This document shows positions 25,315-33,614 of a DNA stretch of 64,000 nucleotides, piece by piece. The notes below the pieces were generated by a model. That model was not told where the DNA came from, did not search any database, and worked only from the letters and a program-made list of their open reading frames with translations. The stretch is from assembly GCA_963770535.1 (NCBI GenBank), contig CAVYPZ010000004.1, forward strand, positions 434,001 to 498,000, given 5' to 3'. The DNA comes from RYN-230 sp963770535 (GTDB taxonomy: Bacteria > Actinomycetota > Actinomycetes > Streptosporangiales > Streptosporangiaceae). Numbering within the stretch: position 1 is the first letter of the stretch; every line of letters begins with the position of its first letter. The position numbers and the translations under genes were made by a program.

Positions 25315-26637
25315 GTGAGCGTCGCCGTCGCCCCGGGACGCCTCGTCGCCCGGGTCTCCCCGCTGCTGCGCGAGACGGCGTTCCGCCGGTACTGGAGCGC
25401 CCAGAGCATCTCACTGGTCGGCGACCAGGTCTCCTCGATCGCGCTGCCGCTCACCGCGGTGCTCGCGCTGCACGCCAGCCCGGCCGAGATGGGCTACCTC
25501 AGCGCCCTCATCTGGCTGCCCAGCCTGCTGTTCGCCCTGCACGCCGGGGCCTGGGTGGACCGGCGCGGCCACCGCCGGGTCACCATGATCGCGGCCGACC
25601 TGGGCCGGGCCGCCCTGCTGGCCAGCATCCCGGTCTGCTCGGCGCTGGGCGTGCTGAGCCTGGCCCAGCTGTTCGCGGTGGCGTTCGCGGCCGGGACGCT
25701 GAGCATCTTCTTCACCGTGTCCGACGCCGGGCTGTTCGTGGCGCTGGTGCCCGCCGCCCGGTACGTGGAGGGGAACTCGCTGATCTACCAGAGCCGGGCG
25801 CTGTCCGCGGTGGCCGGTCCCAGCGTGGGCGGGCTGCTGGTGGAGGCCCTGTCTGCGCCGTTCGCGCTGGCCGCCGACGCACTCTCGTTCCTCGGCTCGG
25901 CGTTCTTCCTGGGCCGGATCCGCCCGGCCGAGCCTGACCCGGATCCGGACCGCCGTCCCGGGGCGCTGAGCGCCGGGGCCCGCTTCATCTGGTCGTCGCC
26001 GATCCTGCGGCCGTCGCTGGCCTGCGTGTGCGTGATCAACTTCTTCAGCTTCATGTTCATGGCGCTGTTCGTGCTGTACGCGACCCGGGCCCTGCACGTC
26101 CGGCCGGGGCTGCTCGGCGTGGTGCTGGGTGCCGGCGCGCTCGGCGGCGTGCTCGGGTCGGTCCTCACCCGGCGGATCGCGGCCCGGACCGGCGTGGGGC
26201 GGGCCTACCTCATCGGCTGCATCGTGTATCCCGCCCCCGTCCTGCTCGTCCCGCTGGCGGCCGGTCCCCGCCTGCTGATCCTGGGGATGCTGTTCGCGGC
26301 CGAGTTCATCGCGGGGTTCGGGGTGATGATCCTGGACATCAGTATCGGCACGATCATGGCGGCCGTGGTGCCTGACCCGCTCCGGTCCCGGGTCTCCGGC
26401 GCGTTCATGGCCATGAACTACGGCACCCGCCCGGTGGGCTCGCTGGCCGGCGGGGCGGCGGGCGCCCTGCTCGGGCTGCACCCGGCGCTCTGGATCGCCG
26501 CGGCGGGCGGGACCCTGGGCTTCCTGTTCCTGCTTCCCTCGCCCATGCCCCGCTTCCGCCTCACCGGCCCCGGCCTTGATGATCCTGTTCCCCACCCTCA
26601 TGATCCTGTTCCCCACCCTCATGATCCTGTGCAATGA
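25315..26637 (+). CDS. MFS transporter
   Basis: A 440-aa membrane transporter of the MFS_3 (enterobactin/macrolide exporter-like) type. FRRYWSAQSISLVGDQVSSIALPL starts helix 1. WVDRRGHRR is the loop 2-3 motif of the superfamily. About twelve hydrophobic helices follow. GTG 25315 is preceded by GAGGAGG at the right distance. The C-terminus is altered: the last ~20 codons are a 21-bp tandem repeat giving His/Pro/Asp-rich residues. The context suggests efflux controlled by the upstream ArsR-type gene. Confidence 0.85.
   Translation: MSVAVAPGRLVARVSPLLRETAFRRYWSAQSISLVGDQVSSIALPLTAVLALHASPAEMGYLSALIWLPSLLFALHAGAWVDRRGHRRVTMIAADLGRAALLASIPVCSALGVLSLAQLFAVAFAAGTLSIFFTVSDAGLFVALVPAARYVEGNSLIYQSRALSAVAGPSVGGLLVEALSAPFALAADALSFLGSAFFLGRIRPAEPDPDPDRRPGALSAGARFIWSSPILRPSLACVCVINFFSFMFMALFVLYATRALHVRPGLLGVVLGAGALGGVLGSVLTRRIAARTGVGRAYLIGCIVYPAPVLLVPLAAGPRLLILGMLFAAEFIAGFGVMILDISIGTIMAAVVPDPLRSRVSGAFMAMNYGTRPVGSLAGGAAGALLGLHPALWIAAAGGTLGFLFLLPSPMPRFRLTGPGLDDPVPHPHDPVPHPHDPVQ
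26579..26630 (+). repeat. 21-bp tandem repeat at the 3' end of the MFS gene
   Basis: Two full copies and one partial copy of a 21-base unit (ATGATCCTGTTCCCCACC plus three bases) lie at 26579, 26600 and 26621. They encode the C-terminal DPVPHPH repeats of the transporter. The array ends directly at an inverted repeat that contains the stop codon. Confidence 0.85.
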
Positions 26638-26663
26638 GTGCGATATGACAGCACTCGTTGCAC
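26629..26663 (+). terminator. Hairpin at the MFS stop codon
   Basis: GTGCAATGAGTG (26629-26640) pairs with CACTCGTTGCAC (26652-26663) with one G-T pair and an 11-base loop. The MFS stop codon lies inside the left arm. It may act as a terminator, or be a leftover end or operator of the toxin locus that follows. Confidence 0.45.
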
Positions 26664-26933
26664 AGGGCCCGCCGGCTCGATATCCTCCAGCGGGCCGAGA
26701 ACGAGTTCGACCCGATCCCGTTCGGCGTCGAAGCGGCTCGTGCCTACGGTCAGGTCACGGCGGCAGTCGTCGCCGCAGGGCGCGAGCCCCGGCGCCGCGC
26801 CTTGGACCTGACGATCGCGTCGGTGGCCATCGCCGAGGATCTCCGCCTGTTTACCACCAATCCGGCCGACTTCGCCGGGCTGGAGCGCCTGCTTACAGTC
26901 GTACCTGTGACCCGGCCGGCGGGCGTCCCGTAG
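26658..26933 (+). pseudogene. Truncated VapC-type PIN toxin
   Basis: This frame encodes the C-terminal ~85 residues of a PIN-domain ribonuclease: LDILQRAENEFDPIPFG, ARAYGQVTAAVVAAGR, ALDLTIASVAIAEDLRLFTT and NPADFAGLERL. The conserved Asp of the second half (ALDLTIA) and the NPADF end are present. The N-terminal strand with the first catalytic Asp (DTS motif) is missing, and no antitoxin gene is seen. The left edge coincides with the hairpin and 21-bp repeat, so it looks like the remains of a vapBC locus. Confidence 0.65.
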
Positions 26934-27004
26934 GTCGGTCATCTTTGATCTCAGCACGGGCCTGTCGTGCTTCGTGTGCCACCGGGGCCTGGGGAGGCTC
27001 GTCT

Positions 27005-28078
27005 ATGACCAAGGACGCCAGCTTCAAAAAGGTTGTCCGGCGCCACGCCGAGGAGACTGGGCAGCGGCACACCGAAGCGCAAACGGATATCGAGGGTCTG
27101 GGTGCGCGGATGAACCATGAGCCGGTTGCCGGGCGGCTTCTCGCTCATCTCCGGGATCGCTACGGCATTGACCCGGCCGCGGCGACGAAGCTCAGTGTGC
27201 ACAAGACCTACGTCTTCCGGGTCGACAGGAAGGACGGCGACCCGTGGGTCGCCCGCGCGTTTCCCCCCGCCCGGCCGCGTGCCGGTGTCGAGGGCGACGC
27301 CGCGATCCTGAGATTCCTGGAGCAGCAGGACTATCCCGCGGAGCGCCTGGCGGTCGATGATGCCGTATCTGACTTCGATGGCAGCGCGGTCCTCGTGACG
27401 CGGTTCGTCAACGGCGTCCAGCTCCCCGACGGTGCCGCGAAGTTCGCCATGATGGGTGAGCTGCTCGGACGGCTGCACGCGCTGCCGTACCACGATTCCG
27501 CCAGCCGCCCGGGCGGAGCCAGTGGTGAGGACCCCGGCCGTGAGGGCACGCCGCGTCAGGACCTGCTGGCCGCCCTCTCGTTTCTCGATGCCGTCGCCCC
27601 GCTGGTCGCGGCCGCGGAGCGCGAGCGATTCGAGCAGCTCCGCGACCAGGTGCGCTCGGCCGACGACGGTGACGGCCTTCCGGAAGGCTTGCTCCACGGA
27701 AATCTCCTCCACGCCCCCGATCACGCCGTCCTGAGCGAACAGGGGCCAGTCGCGATCAACTGGAAAGCGTCCGGGCGCGGACCGCGCCTCGCCGACTTCG
27801 CTTACCTGATGTGGGGCACGGGTTCGTGGAACCCGCGCCGGCCGGACCAGGAGCGGATCGACGCGGCCGTCGGCGCCTACCGCCGGCACATCGAGCCGAC
27901 CGGCGACGAACTCGACCGGCTCGAGGCGGTCATGTACATCCGGGCGCTCTACCTCGCCTGTTTCGGCTACCGGCGCGCCCTCGCCAACGGCCAGACATTC
28001 CATGAGTGGGGCTTCATCGAACCACCCGGGTACTTCAGCTCCACCGCAGCCGCGGCCCGGGCCGCGTTCGGGCGGTAG
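27005..28078 (+). CDS. APH-type phosphotransferase
   Basis: A 357-aa protein with an aminoglycoside phosphotransferase / choline kinase-like fold. The N-terminal lobe includes TYVFRVDRKDGDPWVARAFPP (ATP-anchoring Lys/Arg region). LLGRLHALPYH marks the hinge. The catalytic loop reads LLHGNLLHAPDH, where classical APHs have HGDxxxxN, so the base Asp is replaced by Asn. The metal-binding part is VAINWKASGRGPRLADFAYL, with Asn for the usual Asp. A distinct N-terminal segment (DASFKKVVRRHAEETGQRHT) precedes the kinase fold. ATG 27005 has GGGGAGG seven bases upstream. The substrate is unknown, and the altered motifs argue against antibiotic resistance. Confidence 0.75.
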   Translation: MTKDASFKKVVRRHAEETGQRHTEAQTDIEGLGARMNHEPVAGRLLAHLRDRYGIDPAAATKLSVHKTYVFRVDRKDGDPWVARAFPPARPRAGVEGDAAILRFLEQQDYPAERLAVDDAVSDFDGSAVLVTRFVNGVQLPDGAAKFAMMGELLGRLHALPYHDSASRPGGASGEDPGREGTPRQDLLAALSFLDAVAPLVAAAERERFEQLRDQVRSADDGDGLPEGLLHGNLLHAPDHAVLSEQGPVAINWKASGRGPRLADFAYLMWGTGSWNPRRPDQERIDAAVGAYRRHIEPTGDELDRLEAVMYIRALYLACFGYRRALANGQTFHEWGFIEPPGYFSSTAAAARAAFGR

Positions 28079-28085
28079 GCCGCCG

Positions 28086-28525
28086 GTGCGGCACGGGAAC
28101 GACGATGGTCCGCCCGCGGCGCCCCGCAGTGCCGGCGCGAGCGCGCCCGTAGAGGTCCCGGAGGACATCGTCGAGCGGGTCCGCACGCTATGCCTGGCGC
28201 TGCCTGAGGTGACGGTGCGAGTCGACGGTTCACTGACCAGAACGAGATCGACGGCGTACTCGTTCGACATCCGGCGGAGGTCGTTCTGCTTGCTCGTGGC
28301 ATGGGAGGACCCGGCCGGCCCGTCCCGCTGCTCGTGTTGCGCGCCGACCCAGACGAACGCGAGGCGCTGCTGTCCATGGGCCGCCCGTTCTTCGCCTCGC
28401 GAGCCGGCCGTGATCGTATCGGGGTGCTGCTCACCGACGGCACGGACTGGGAGGAGATCCGTGAGCTCGTGACCGACAGCTACCGGCTCCTCGCCCCGAA
28501 AAAGCTCACCGCCCTGCTCGACTAG
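28086..28525 (+). pseudogene. MmcQ/YjbR family protein, single-base frameshift
   Basis: The first frame gives VPEDIVERVRTLCLALPEVT and STAYSFDIRRRSFCLLVAWE; a second gives VPLLVLRADPDEREALLSMG, GRDRIGVLLTDGTDWEEIRE and YRLLAPKKLTALLD. Together they match the small MmcQ/YjbR (CyaY-like fold) family. The switch occurs at about 28312-28320 and needs one added base (or two removed). It lies eight bases after the phosphotransferase and was probably co-transcribed with it. Confidence 0.65.
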
Positions 28526-28647
28526 CGCACCACATTCATAGGATCCGCAGAAGCTCTGCCAAGAGCCATCAGAATCCCCCCGGGCAACCTTGGGAACATC
28601 AGAAGCCGGCTGGGGCCGCCGCCGGCGAGGAGCTAAGAGGAGACGCC

Positions 28648-29013
28648 GTGACCGGCATCGTGATCGCGAACTTCCCCATCATTGCCCTGATCGCTGCCGC
28701 CATGATCGGGATCCCCTTGTGGATCACGTTCAGGCACCCGCACAAGCACCCGGACTACTCCGAGGCCCGCGCCTACTTCGGCGCCAAGACCGCCGCTGAG
28801 GCTCACACCAGCGACTTCGTGCCCACGACCAAGGTGGCCGCGTTCGACGGGCTCACCGTGGCCCGCCAGCACCTGGCGCCGCGCACCACGGTCCCGGGCC
28901 GCCGGCACGCGACGGCCGGGCCTTCTGTCCGCACCCACACCCAGGGCACCCGCACCCCCGGCGGCCAGGCCCGGGCCACCCAGTCGGCCGGCTCCGCCGA
29001 CGGCGCCCGGTAA
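28648..29013 (+). CDS. Small single-pass membrane protein
   Basis: A 121-aa protein starting at a GTG behind an AGAGGAG ribosome site. One membrane helix is clear (residues ~4-27: IVIANFPIIALIAAAMIGIP). It is followed by RHPHKHPDYSEARAYFG and a long polar tail rich in Thr, Gly and Arg. I do not recognise the family. A very strong hairpin follows the stop codon. Confidence 0.6.
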   Translation: MTGIVIANFPIIALIAAAMIGIPLWITFRHPHKHPDYSEARAYFGAKTAAEAHTSDFVPTTKVAAFDGLTVARQHLAPRTTVPGRRHATAGPSVRTHTQGTRTPGGQARATQSAGSADGAR

Positions 29014-29043
29014 CCACGGTCCGGGGGAATCACGACGCGACGG

Positions 29044-29079
29044 CGGCGCGGCGGGAGCCAGTGAGCTCCCGCCGCGCCG
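29044..29079 (+). terminator. Strong stem-loop terminator
   Basis: A perfect 15-bp stem (GGCGCGGCGGGAGC plus one base, with its complement) closes a six-base loop, 31 bases after the stop of the small membrane protein. There is no U-tract, as is common in actinobacteria. Confidence 0.7.
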
Positions 29080-29632
29080 TACGCCCGCCTGGGTGATCAT
29101 CACCACCGCCTGATTCTGGCTGACCCAAATTGACTTTTGGGACAAAAGCTTCACCCCGCGATCCCGGCGTGGCCTGTCACGCCATCCCGCGCGGCCAGAT
29201 CAGCCTGGCCCAGCTCGACGCGCCGGCCGCCCGGGTGGTGAACTTCAAGGCCGGCCGCGGATTGCTGAGCGAGCCGGCCGTCTCCCCGTCCGCCGTGGCG
29301 GGCGCTGAGAACACACCTCCGCAACGCGACCTATCGCAGCAGCTCGCCAACCCCTCGATCACTGTCGCCGCGGGCGAGCCCGGGGCTGGGAGCGGGGGAC
29401 CGATAAGGACTGGTTGCTGCCTCTGAGGAGTAAGCGTGTCTACGTCGCGGCGGCCGGCAGCCGCCGGGCTCACCGCGGCCTGCAGCCAGATCTGGCGGCC
29501 AGCGGCGGGCGGATCGTCGCGAGCGCGGCGGACGCCCAGGTCATCGTGGCGGCCACGCAGGACGCCGTCAGTGACGCAGCGCAGCAGCGGCTGGTGCGCG
29601 GGCTGACAGGCTGGGCGCTTACCATCGGAGGC
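29080..29632. other. Intergenic region before the HAD gene
   Basis: About 550 bases lack a convincing gene. Near 29124-29142 an AT-richer stretch has a CCCAAA...TTTGGG inverted repeat, possibly a promoter or operator. Open frames here (29130-29426, and the in-frame upstream extension of the HAD gene from 29414) lack recognisable sequence. The second, with residues such as AADAQVIVAATQDAVSDAAQ, could be an N-terminal extension or a gene remnant. Confidence 0.4.
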
Positions 29633-30301
29633 GTGGTTGACCCCCTGCTGACCGCCCGGCCGCCGCTGCGCGGGGTGATCGCGGACTGGGGCGGGGTGAT
29701 GACCAACCCGATCACGGAAACCGTCCGTGCCTGGATCGCCGCGGACGAGATCGACTACGAGAGCTACCACGCGGTGATGAAGGCCTGGGTGGCCGGCGCG
29801 TACGACGTGGCGGGCGAGGACAACCCGATCCACGTGCTGGAACGCGGCGAGTGCAGCAACGAGGAGTTCGAGCGGATGCTGGCCGCCCAGATCGTGCGCC
29901 GCGACGGCCTCCCGGTGGCCGCCGAGGGGCTGCTGGACCGGATGTTCGCGGCGACCGTGCTCAGCGAGCCCATGCAGGACCTGCTCCGCGGCGTCCGCCG
30001 GGCCGGGCTGAAGACAGCCTTGCTCTCCAACTCCTGGGGCATCAGCGCCTACCCCGCCGACCTGCTCGCCGAGTTGTTCGACGCGGTGGTCATCTCGGCC
30101 GAGGTCGGCATGCGCAAGCCGGAGGAGCGGATCTTCCTGCACGCGGCCAGCCTGATCGGGCTGGAGCCGGCCGAGTGCGTGTTCATCGACGACATCGAGG
30201 CCAACATCCAGGCCGCGGAGGCCCTCGGGATGACCGGGGTGCTGCACACCGGGCCCGCGGCGACCGCCGCGCGGCTGGCGTCGCTGCTCGGCCTGGGCTA
30301 G
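29633..30301 (+). CDS. HAD-superfamily hydrolase (subfamily IA, epoxide hydrolase N-like)
   Basis: A predicted 222-aa phosphatase-like HAD protein. Motif I reads GVIADWGGVMT, the form found in the subfamily where the second Asp is Gly. Motif II is LLSNSWG, motif III RKPEERIF and motif IV FIDDIEANI. The start is uncertain. GTG 29633 fits the conserved N-terminus but has its GGAGG only one base upstream. The open frame continues to 29414 without homology. The substrate is unknown. Confidence 0.75.
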   Translation: MVDPLLTARPPLRGVIADWGGVMTNPITETVRAWIAADEIDYESYHAVMKAWVAGAYDVAGEDNPIHVLERGECSNEEFERMLAAQIVRRDGLPVAAEGLLDRMFAATVLSEPMQDLLRGVRRAGLKTALLSNSWGISAYPADLLAELFDAVVISAEVGMRKPEERIFLHAASLIGLEPAECVFIDDIEANIQAAEALGMTGVLHTGPAATAARLASLLGLG

Positions 30302-30373
30302 GACGCCGGGTTTCGGCGGGCCAGGCCCCGCAGACCCGCCGCGCGCCGGGGCTGGCTGCTCTAGCCTTGCCCG

Positions 30374-30823
30374 GTGGCCGACGATCCGAGCCCGCCGCAC
30401 CCGATACCACGGGCACTGATCCCCCCTACCCCGGGACGATCGGCGAACATGCGCGCCAACCGGCGCACCGACACCAAGCCCGAACTCGCTCTGCGCAGCG
30501 CGCTGCACCGGCGGGGCTACCGTTTCCGCAAGGACTTCCGGCTCGATCTCGAGGACGGCGCGCGGGTCCGGCCGGACATCGCGTTCACCGGCCGCCGGGT
30601 CGCGGTGTTCGTGGACGGCTGTTTCTGGCACGTCTGCCCGCAGCACGGCCGGGACCCGGCGGTCAACGAGTCCTACTGGTCACCCAAGCTCCGCCGCAAC
30701 GTCGAACGCGACCGGGCCGCGGACGCGGCGCTGGCCGCGGCGGGCTGGCGGGTGGTCCGGGTGTGGGAGCATCAGTCCCTCGACGAGGCGGTGGCGCTGG
30801 TGGTCGAGGTGCTGAGGACGTAG
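30374..30823 (+). CDS. vsr: Vsr-type very short patch repair endonuclease
   Basis: A 149-aa endonuclease that nicks beside T:G mismatches arising from deamination of 5-methylcytosine. Family features: MRANRRTDTKPELALRSALH, PDIAFTGRRVAVFVDGCFWH, CPQH (zinc and catalytic region) and KLRRNVERDRAADAALAAAG, then WRVVRVWEHQ. No DNA cytosine methyltransferase gene lies in the window, so it is an orphan here. A non-conserved ~25-residue N-terminus precedes the fold. Confidence 0.85.
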   Translation: MADDPSPPHPIPRALIPPTPGRSANMRANRRTDTKPELALRSALHRRGYRFRKDFRLDLEDGARVRPDIAFTGRRVAVFVDGCFWHVCPQHGRDPAVNESYWSPKLRRNVERDRAADAALAAAGWRVVRVWEHQSLDEAVALVVEVLRT

Positions 30824-30860
30824 TTCTGCTGGTCAACTCTGCGGTTCCCACCAGGGGGAA

Positions 30861-31370
30861 ATGATGCGCGTCTACGTGCCGGCCACCCTGCCGGCCCTCG
30901 CTGGTGTGCTGCGGGCGGCCGAGATCGGCCCGGCCCCGCTGCGGGCCTTCACGGTGACGCCGGCGCTGCGCGAGTGGTATGCGAGCGCGGACGTCGAGGA
31001 GCTGGAGTACGCCGCGATGATGCACGCCGCGCGGGCCTCGCTCCGGCTGCTCCTGGCCGATCCGCAGGCTCCGCGCCGCCGCGTGGTGCTGGCCGCGGAC
31101 GTGCCCGACGATCAGGCCGCCCGGGACGGAGGGTTCGGCGGCGGCTTCGAGGAGCCGACCCGGGTCCTGCTGTCCGCGCCGGTCCCGCTGGCCCGGGTGG
31201 TGTCCGGGCACGTGGACGACCTCGCGGCCGTCCCGGACGTGGACGCGGCGGCGGCGGCCCTCCCCGCCGCCGATGCCGGGGACGGCGACGCCCAGTTCCT
31301 GGTGGACGGGGCGGAGGGGCACGAGCTGCTCTGGTACGCGACCCAGGAACTGGGCGATCTGACCGGGTGA
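30861..31370 (+). CDS. DUF6912 family protein
   Basis: A 169-aa protein of an actinobacterial family of unknown function. MRVYVPATLPAL, FTVTPALREWYASADVEELE, RRRVVLAADVPD and EGHELLWYATQEL are the conserved blocks. The sequence is complete and has no membrane segment. It lies just upstream of pruA on the same strand. Confidence 0.8.
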   Translation: MMRVYVPATLPALAGVLRAAEIGPAPLRAFTVTPALREWYASADVEELEYAAMMHAARASLRLLLADPQAPRRRVVLAADVPDDQAARDGGFGGGFEEPTRVLLSAPVPLARVVSGHVDDLAAVPDVDAAAAALPAADAGDGDAQFLVDGAEGHELLWYATQELGDLTG

Positions 31371-31423
31371 CCGGGCGTGGCACCATGGGGACACCGCATC
31401 TGGACAACTCCGGGGAGATCCTC

Positions 31424-33052
31424 ATGGACGCCGTCAGCAACGTTCCGCCGCCGGTCAACGAGCCGGTCCGGGCCTACGCACCGGGAAGCGCGGAGCGCGC
31501 CGCCGTCGAAGCCAAGCTCAAGGAGCTGGCCGCCAGCCCGGTCGAGCTGACCATGGCCGTGGGCGGCCAGCAGCGGATGGGCGGCGGTGACCGGATCGCC
31601 GTGGTCGAGCCGCACCACCACGCGCATGTGCTCGGTCACCTGGGCAACGCGACCGGCGCGGACGTCTCCGCCGCGATCGAGGCGGCGGCCGCCGCCGCGC
31701 CGGGCTGGCGGGCGCAGTCTTTCGACGACCGGGCTGCGGTGTTCCTCAAGGCCGCCGAGCTGCTGGCCGGGCCGTGGCGGGCCACGGTCAACGCGGCCAC
31801 GATGCTCGGCCAGTCCAAGTCGGTCTACCAGGCCGAGATCGACGCGAGCTGCGAGCTGATCGACTTCTGGCGCTACAACGTGCACTTCGCGCGGCGGCTG
31901 CTGGCGGAGCAGCCGTCGTCGGTCACCGGCGAGTGGGACCGGCTGGAGTACCGCCCGCTCGAGGGATTCGTGCTGGCCATCACCCCGTTCAACTTCACCT
32001 CGATCGCCGCCAACCTGCCCACCGCCCCGGCCCTGCTCGGCAACACGGTGCTGTGGAAGCCGTCGCCGACCCAGCAGTTCTCGGCGCACTTCACGATGCG
32101 GCTGCTGGAGGCGGCCGGGCTGCCCCCGGGCGTGATCAACCTGGTCACCGGGGACGGGCAGGCGGTCTCCGAGGTGGCGCTCCCGCACCGGGACCTGGCC
32201 GGCATCCACTTCACCGGGTCAACCGGCACGTTCCAGCACCTGTGGCGCACCGTGGGGGAGAACATCGCCCGGTACCGCGGATACCCCCGGCTGGTCGGCG
32301 AGACCGGCGGGAAGGACTTCGTGATCGCGCACCCCTCGGCCGACCCGGAGGTGCTGACCGTGGCGCTGATCCGGGGCGCGTTCGAGTACCAGGGCCAGAA
32401 GTGCTCGGCCGCGTCCCGCGCCTACATTCCCCGGTCGGTGTGGGACAGGATGCGTGACAGCTTCCTGGCCCAGGTGGACGGGCTGGCCGTGGGCGACGTA
32501 GCGTCCGACCTGTCCCTGTTCATGGGCGCGGTCATCGACGCGCGCGCGTTCCGGAAGCTGTCCGACGCGCTGGCCCGGGCCCGGTCCCGGCCGTCAGTCA
32601 AGGTCCTGGCCGGCGGCGACGCGGACGGCGACCAGGGATACTTCGTCCAGCCGACGGTGCTGGAATGCAGTGACACCGGCGACGAGGTGTTCACCACCGA
32701 GTACTTCGGGCCGATCCTGGCCGTGCACGTGTTCGACGACGCCCGCTACGACGAGGTCGTGGCCCAGGCCGCGGACGTCGCCCCGTACGCGCTGACCGGC
32801 GCGATCATCGCCCAGGACCGGGCCGCGATCGCCGCCGCCACCGAGGCCCTGCGCTTCGCCGCGGGCAACTTCTACATCAACGACAAGCCCACCGGGGCGG
32901 TCGTCGGGCGGCAGCCGTTCGGCGGCGCGCGGGCCAGCGGCACCAACGACAAGGCGGGCTCGATCTTCAACCTGACCCGCTGGGTCAACGCCAGGGCCAT
33001 CAAGGAACTGTTCGCGCCCCCGACTGACTACCGCTATCCCCACATGGGCTGA
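31424..33052 (+). CDS. pruA: L-glutamate gamma-semialdehyde dehydrogenase
   Basis: A 542-aa aldehyde dehydrogenase catalysing the last step of proline degradation, glutamate semialdehyde to glutamate with NAD+. The signature YQGQKCSAASRAYIP has the catalytic Cys, and LVGETGGKDF has the catalytic Glu. The length and N-terminus (VSNVPPPVNEPVRAYAPGS) match the stand-alone actinobacterial enzyme. ATG 31424 has GGGGAG seven bases upstream. No proline dehydrogenase lies in the window. The product feeds glutamate, which the NAD-glutamate dehydrogenase at 40586 could oxidise further. Confidence 0.95.
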   Translation: MDAVSNVPPPVNEPVRAYAPGSAERAAVEAKLKELAASPVELTMAVGGQQRMGGGDRIAVVEPHHHAHVLGHLGNATGADVSAAIEAAAAAAPGWRAQSFDDRAAVFLKAAELLAGPWRATVNAATMLGQSKSVYQAEIDASCELIDFWRYNVHFARRLLAEQPSSVTGEWDRLEYRPLEGFVLAITPFNFTSIAANLPTAPALLGNTVLWKPSPTQQFSAHFTMRLLEAAGLPPGVINLVTGDGQAVSEVALPHRDLAGIHFTGSTGTFQHLWRTVGENIARYRGYPRLVGETGGKDFVIAHPSADPEVLTVALIRGAFEYQGQKCSAASRAYIPRSVWDRMRDSFLAQVDGLAVGDVASDLSLFMGAVIDARAFRKLSDALARARSRPSVKVLAGGDADGDQGYFVQPTVLECSDTGDEVFTTEYFGPILAVHVFDDARYDEVVAQAADVAPYALTGAIIAQDRAAIAAATEALRFAAGNFYINDKPTGAVVGRQPFGGARASGTNDKAGSIFNLTRWVNARAIKELFAPPTDYRYPHMG

Positions 33053-33173
33053 CGCGATTACCGTGCTGTGCCCGGTGCGTCATGCTGTGCCCGGTTGCGA
33101 GAGGTTGAGGCGGTTGTGACCGGGCGGCAGCCGTGGGCGAGAGCGCCAGTCCGGAACGAGAGAGGTGCTGCGG

Positions 33174-33323
33174 ATGACCGCGCAAGAGCACTACCAGGAA
33201 GCTGAGCGGCTGCTGGCCGAGGCGGCCGACGCCTTCGCCGTCAATCCGCTCGGTCCCGCGGCCAAGTACCTGGTGGCCGCGGCCCAGGTTCACGCCACGC
33301 TGTCGGCCTATCCGGGCAGCTGA
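33174..33323 (+). CDS. Small helical protein, 49 aa
   Basis: ATG 33174 preceded by AGAGG opens a 49-codon gene: MTAQEHYQEAERLLAEAADA near the start and KYLVAAAQVHATLSAY near the end. It resembles short actinobacterial and phage proteins that begin MTxQEHYxEAExLL. The function is unknown. The last codons and the stop lie in the first unit of a 27-bp tandem repeat. Confidence 0.6.
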   Translation: MTAQEHYQEAERLLAEAADAFAVNPLGPAAKYLVAAAQVHATLSAYPGS

Positions 33324-33383
33324 TGCTGGGCGGCCTATCCGGGTAGCTGATGCTGGGCGGCCTATCCGGGTAGCTGATGCTGA
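33307..33383. repeat. 27-bp tandem repeat over the stop of the small gene
   Basis: CCTATCCGGG starts a 27-base unit at 33307, 33334 and 33361. The first unit contains the end and stop codon of the 49-aa gene; the others lie after it. Each unit therefore repeats the same C-terminal codons and a stop. Confidence 0.85.
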
Positions 33384-33614
33384 CCGGCTGCGGATGAGCC
33401 CGCAGGTCTGCCGGTCTGGCGGCCGGTCCGCCGGTCCGCCGGTCTGGTCCGCTGGTCTGCTGGTTTGCCGGTCTGCTGGTCTGCTGGTCTGTCCCCGCCG
33501 TCGCGGCTCCTTCCCCGTTCCCGGCTGGCCTCAGAAAAGGGGGGCATCTGGGATAAAGCCCAGGTCGGCGGGTAGGGCTGGGGCTACAGAGGCGACAGAG
33601 GCGTGGAGGGACTT
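33384..33614. other. Low-complexity intergenic stretch
   Basis: From about 33405 to 33495 the sequence is a run of imperfect CCGGTCTG / CTGGTCTG octamers on the + strand. No gene is convincing. The remainder up to the coiled-coil gene contains its GGAGG ribosome site but no clear promoter. Confidence 0.5.

Noticed and set aside
27005..28078. Aminoglycoside resistance gene
   Set aside because: Only the fold is shared; the catalytic Asp positions are altered, and there is no mobile context.
29130..29426. A 98-codon frame in the 29-kb intergenic region
   Set aside because: No homology, an unusual amino-acid mix for this genome, and no ribosome site.
33405..33495. Repeated CCGGTCTG units resembling a CRISPR array
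   Set aside because: The units are too short and contiguous, with no spacers and no cas genes nearby.
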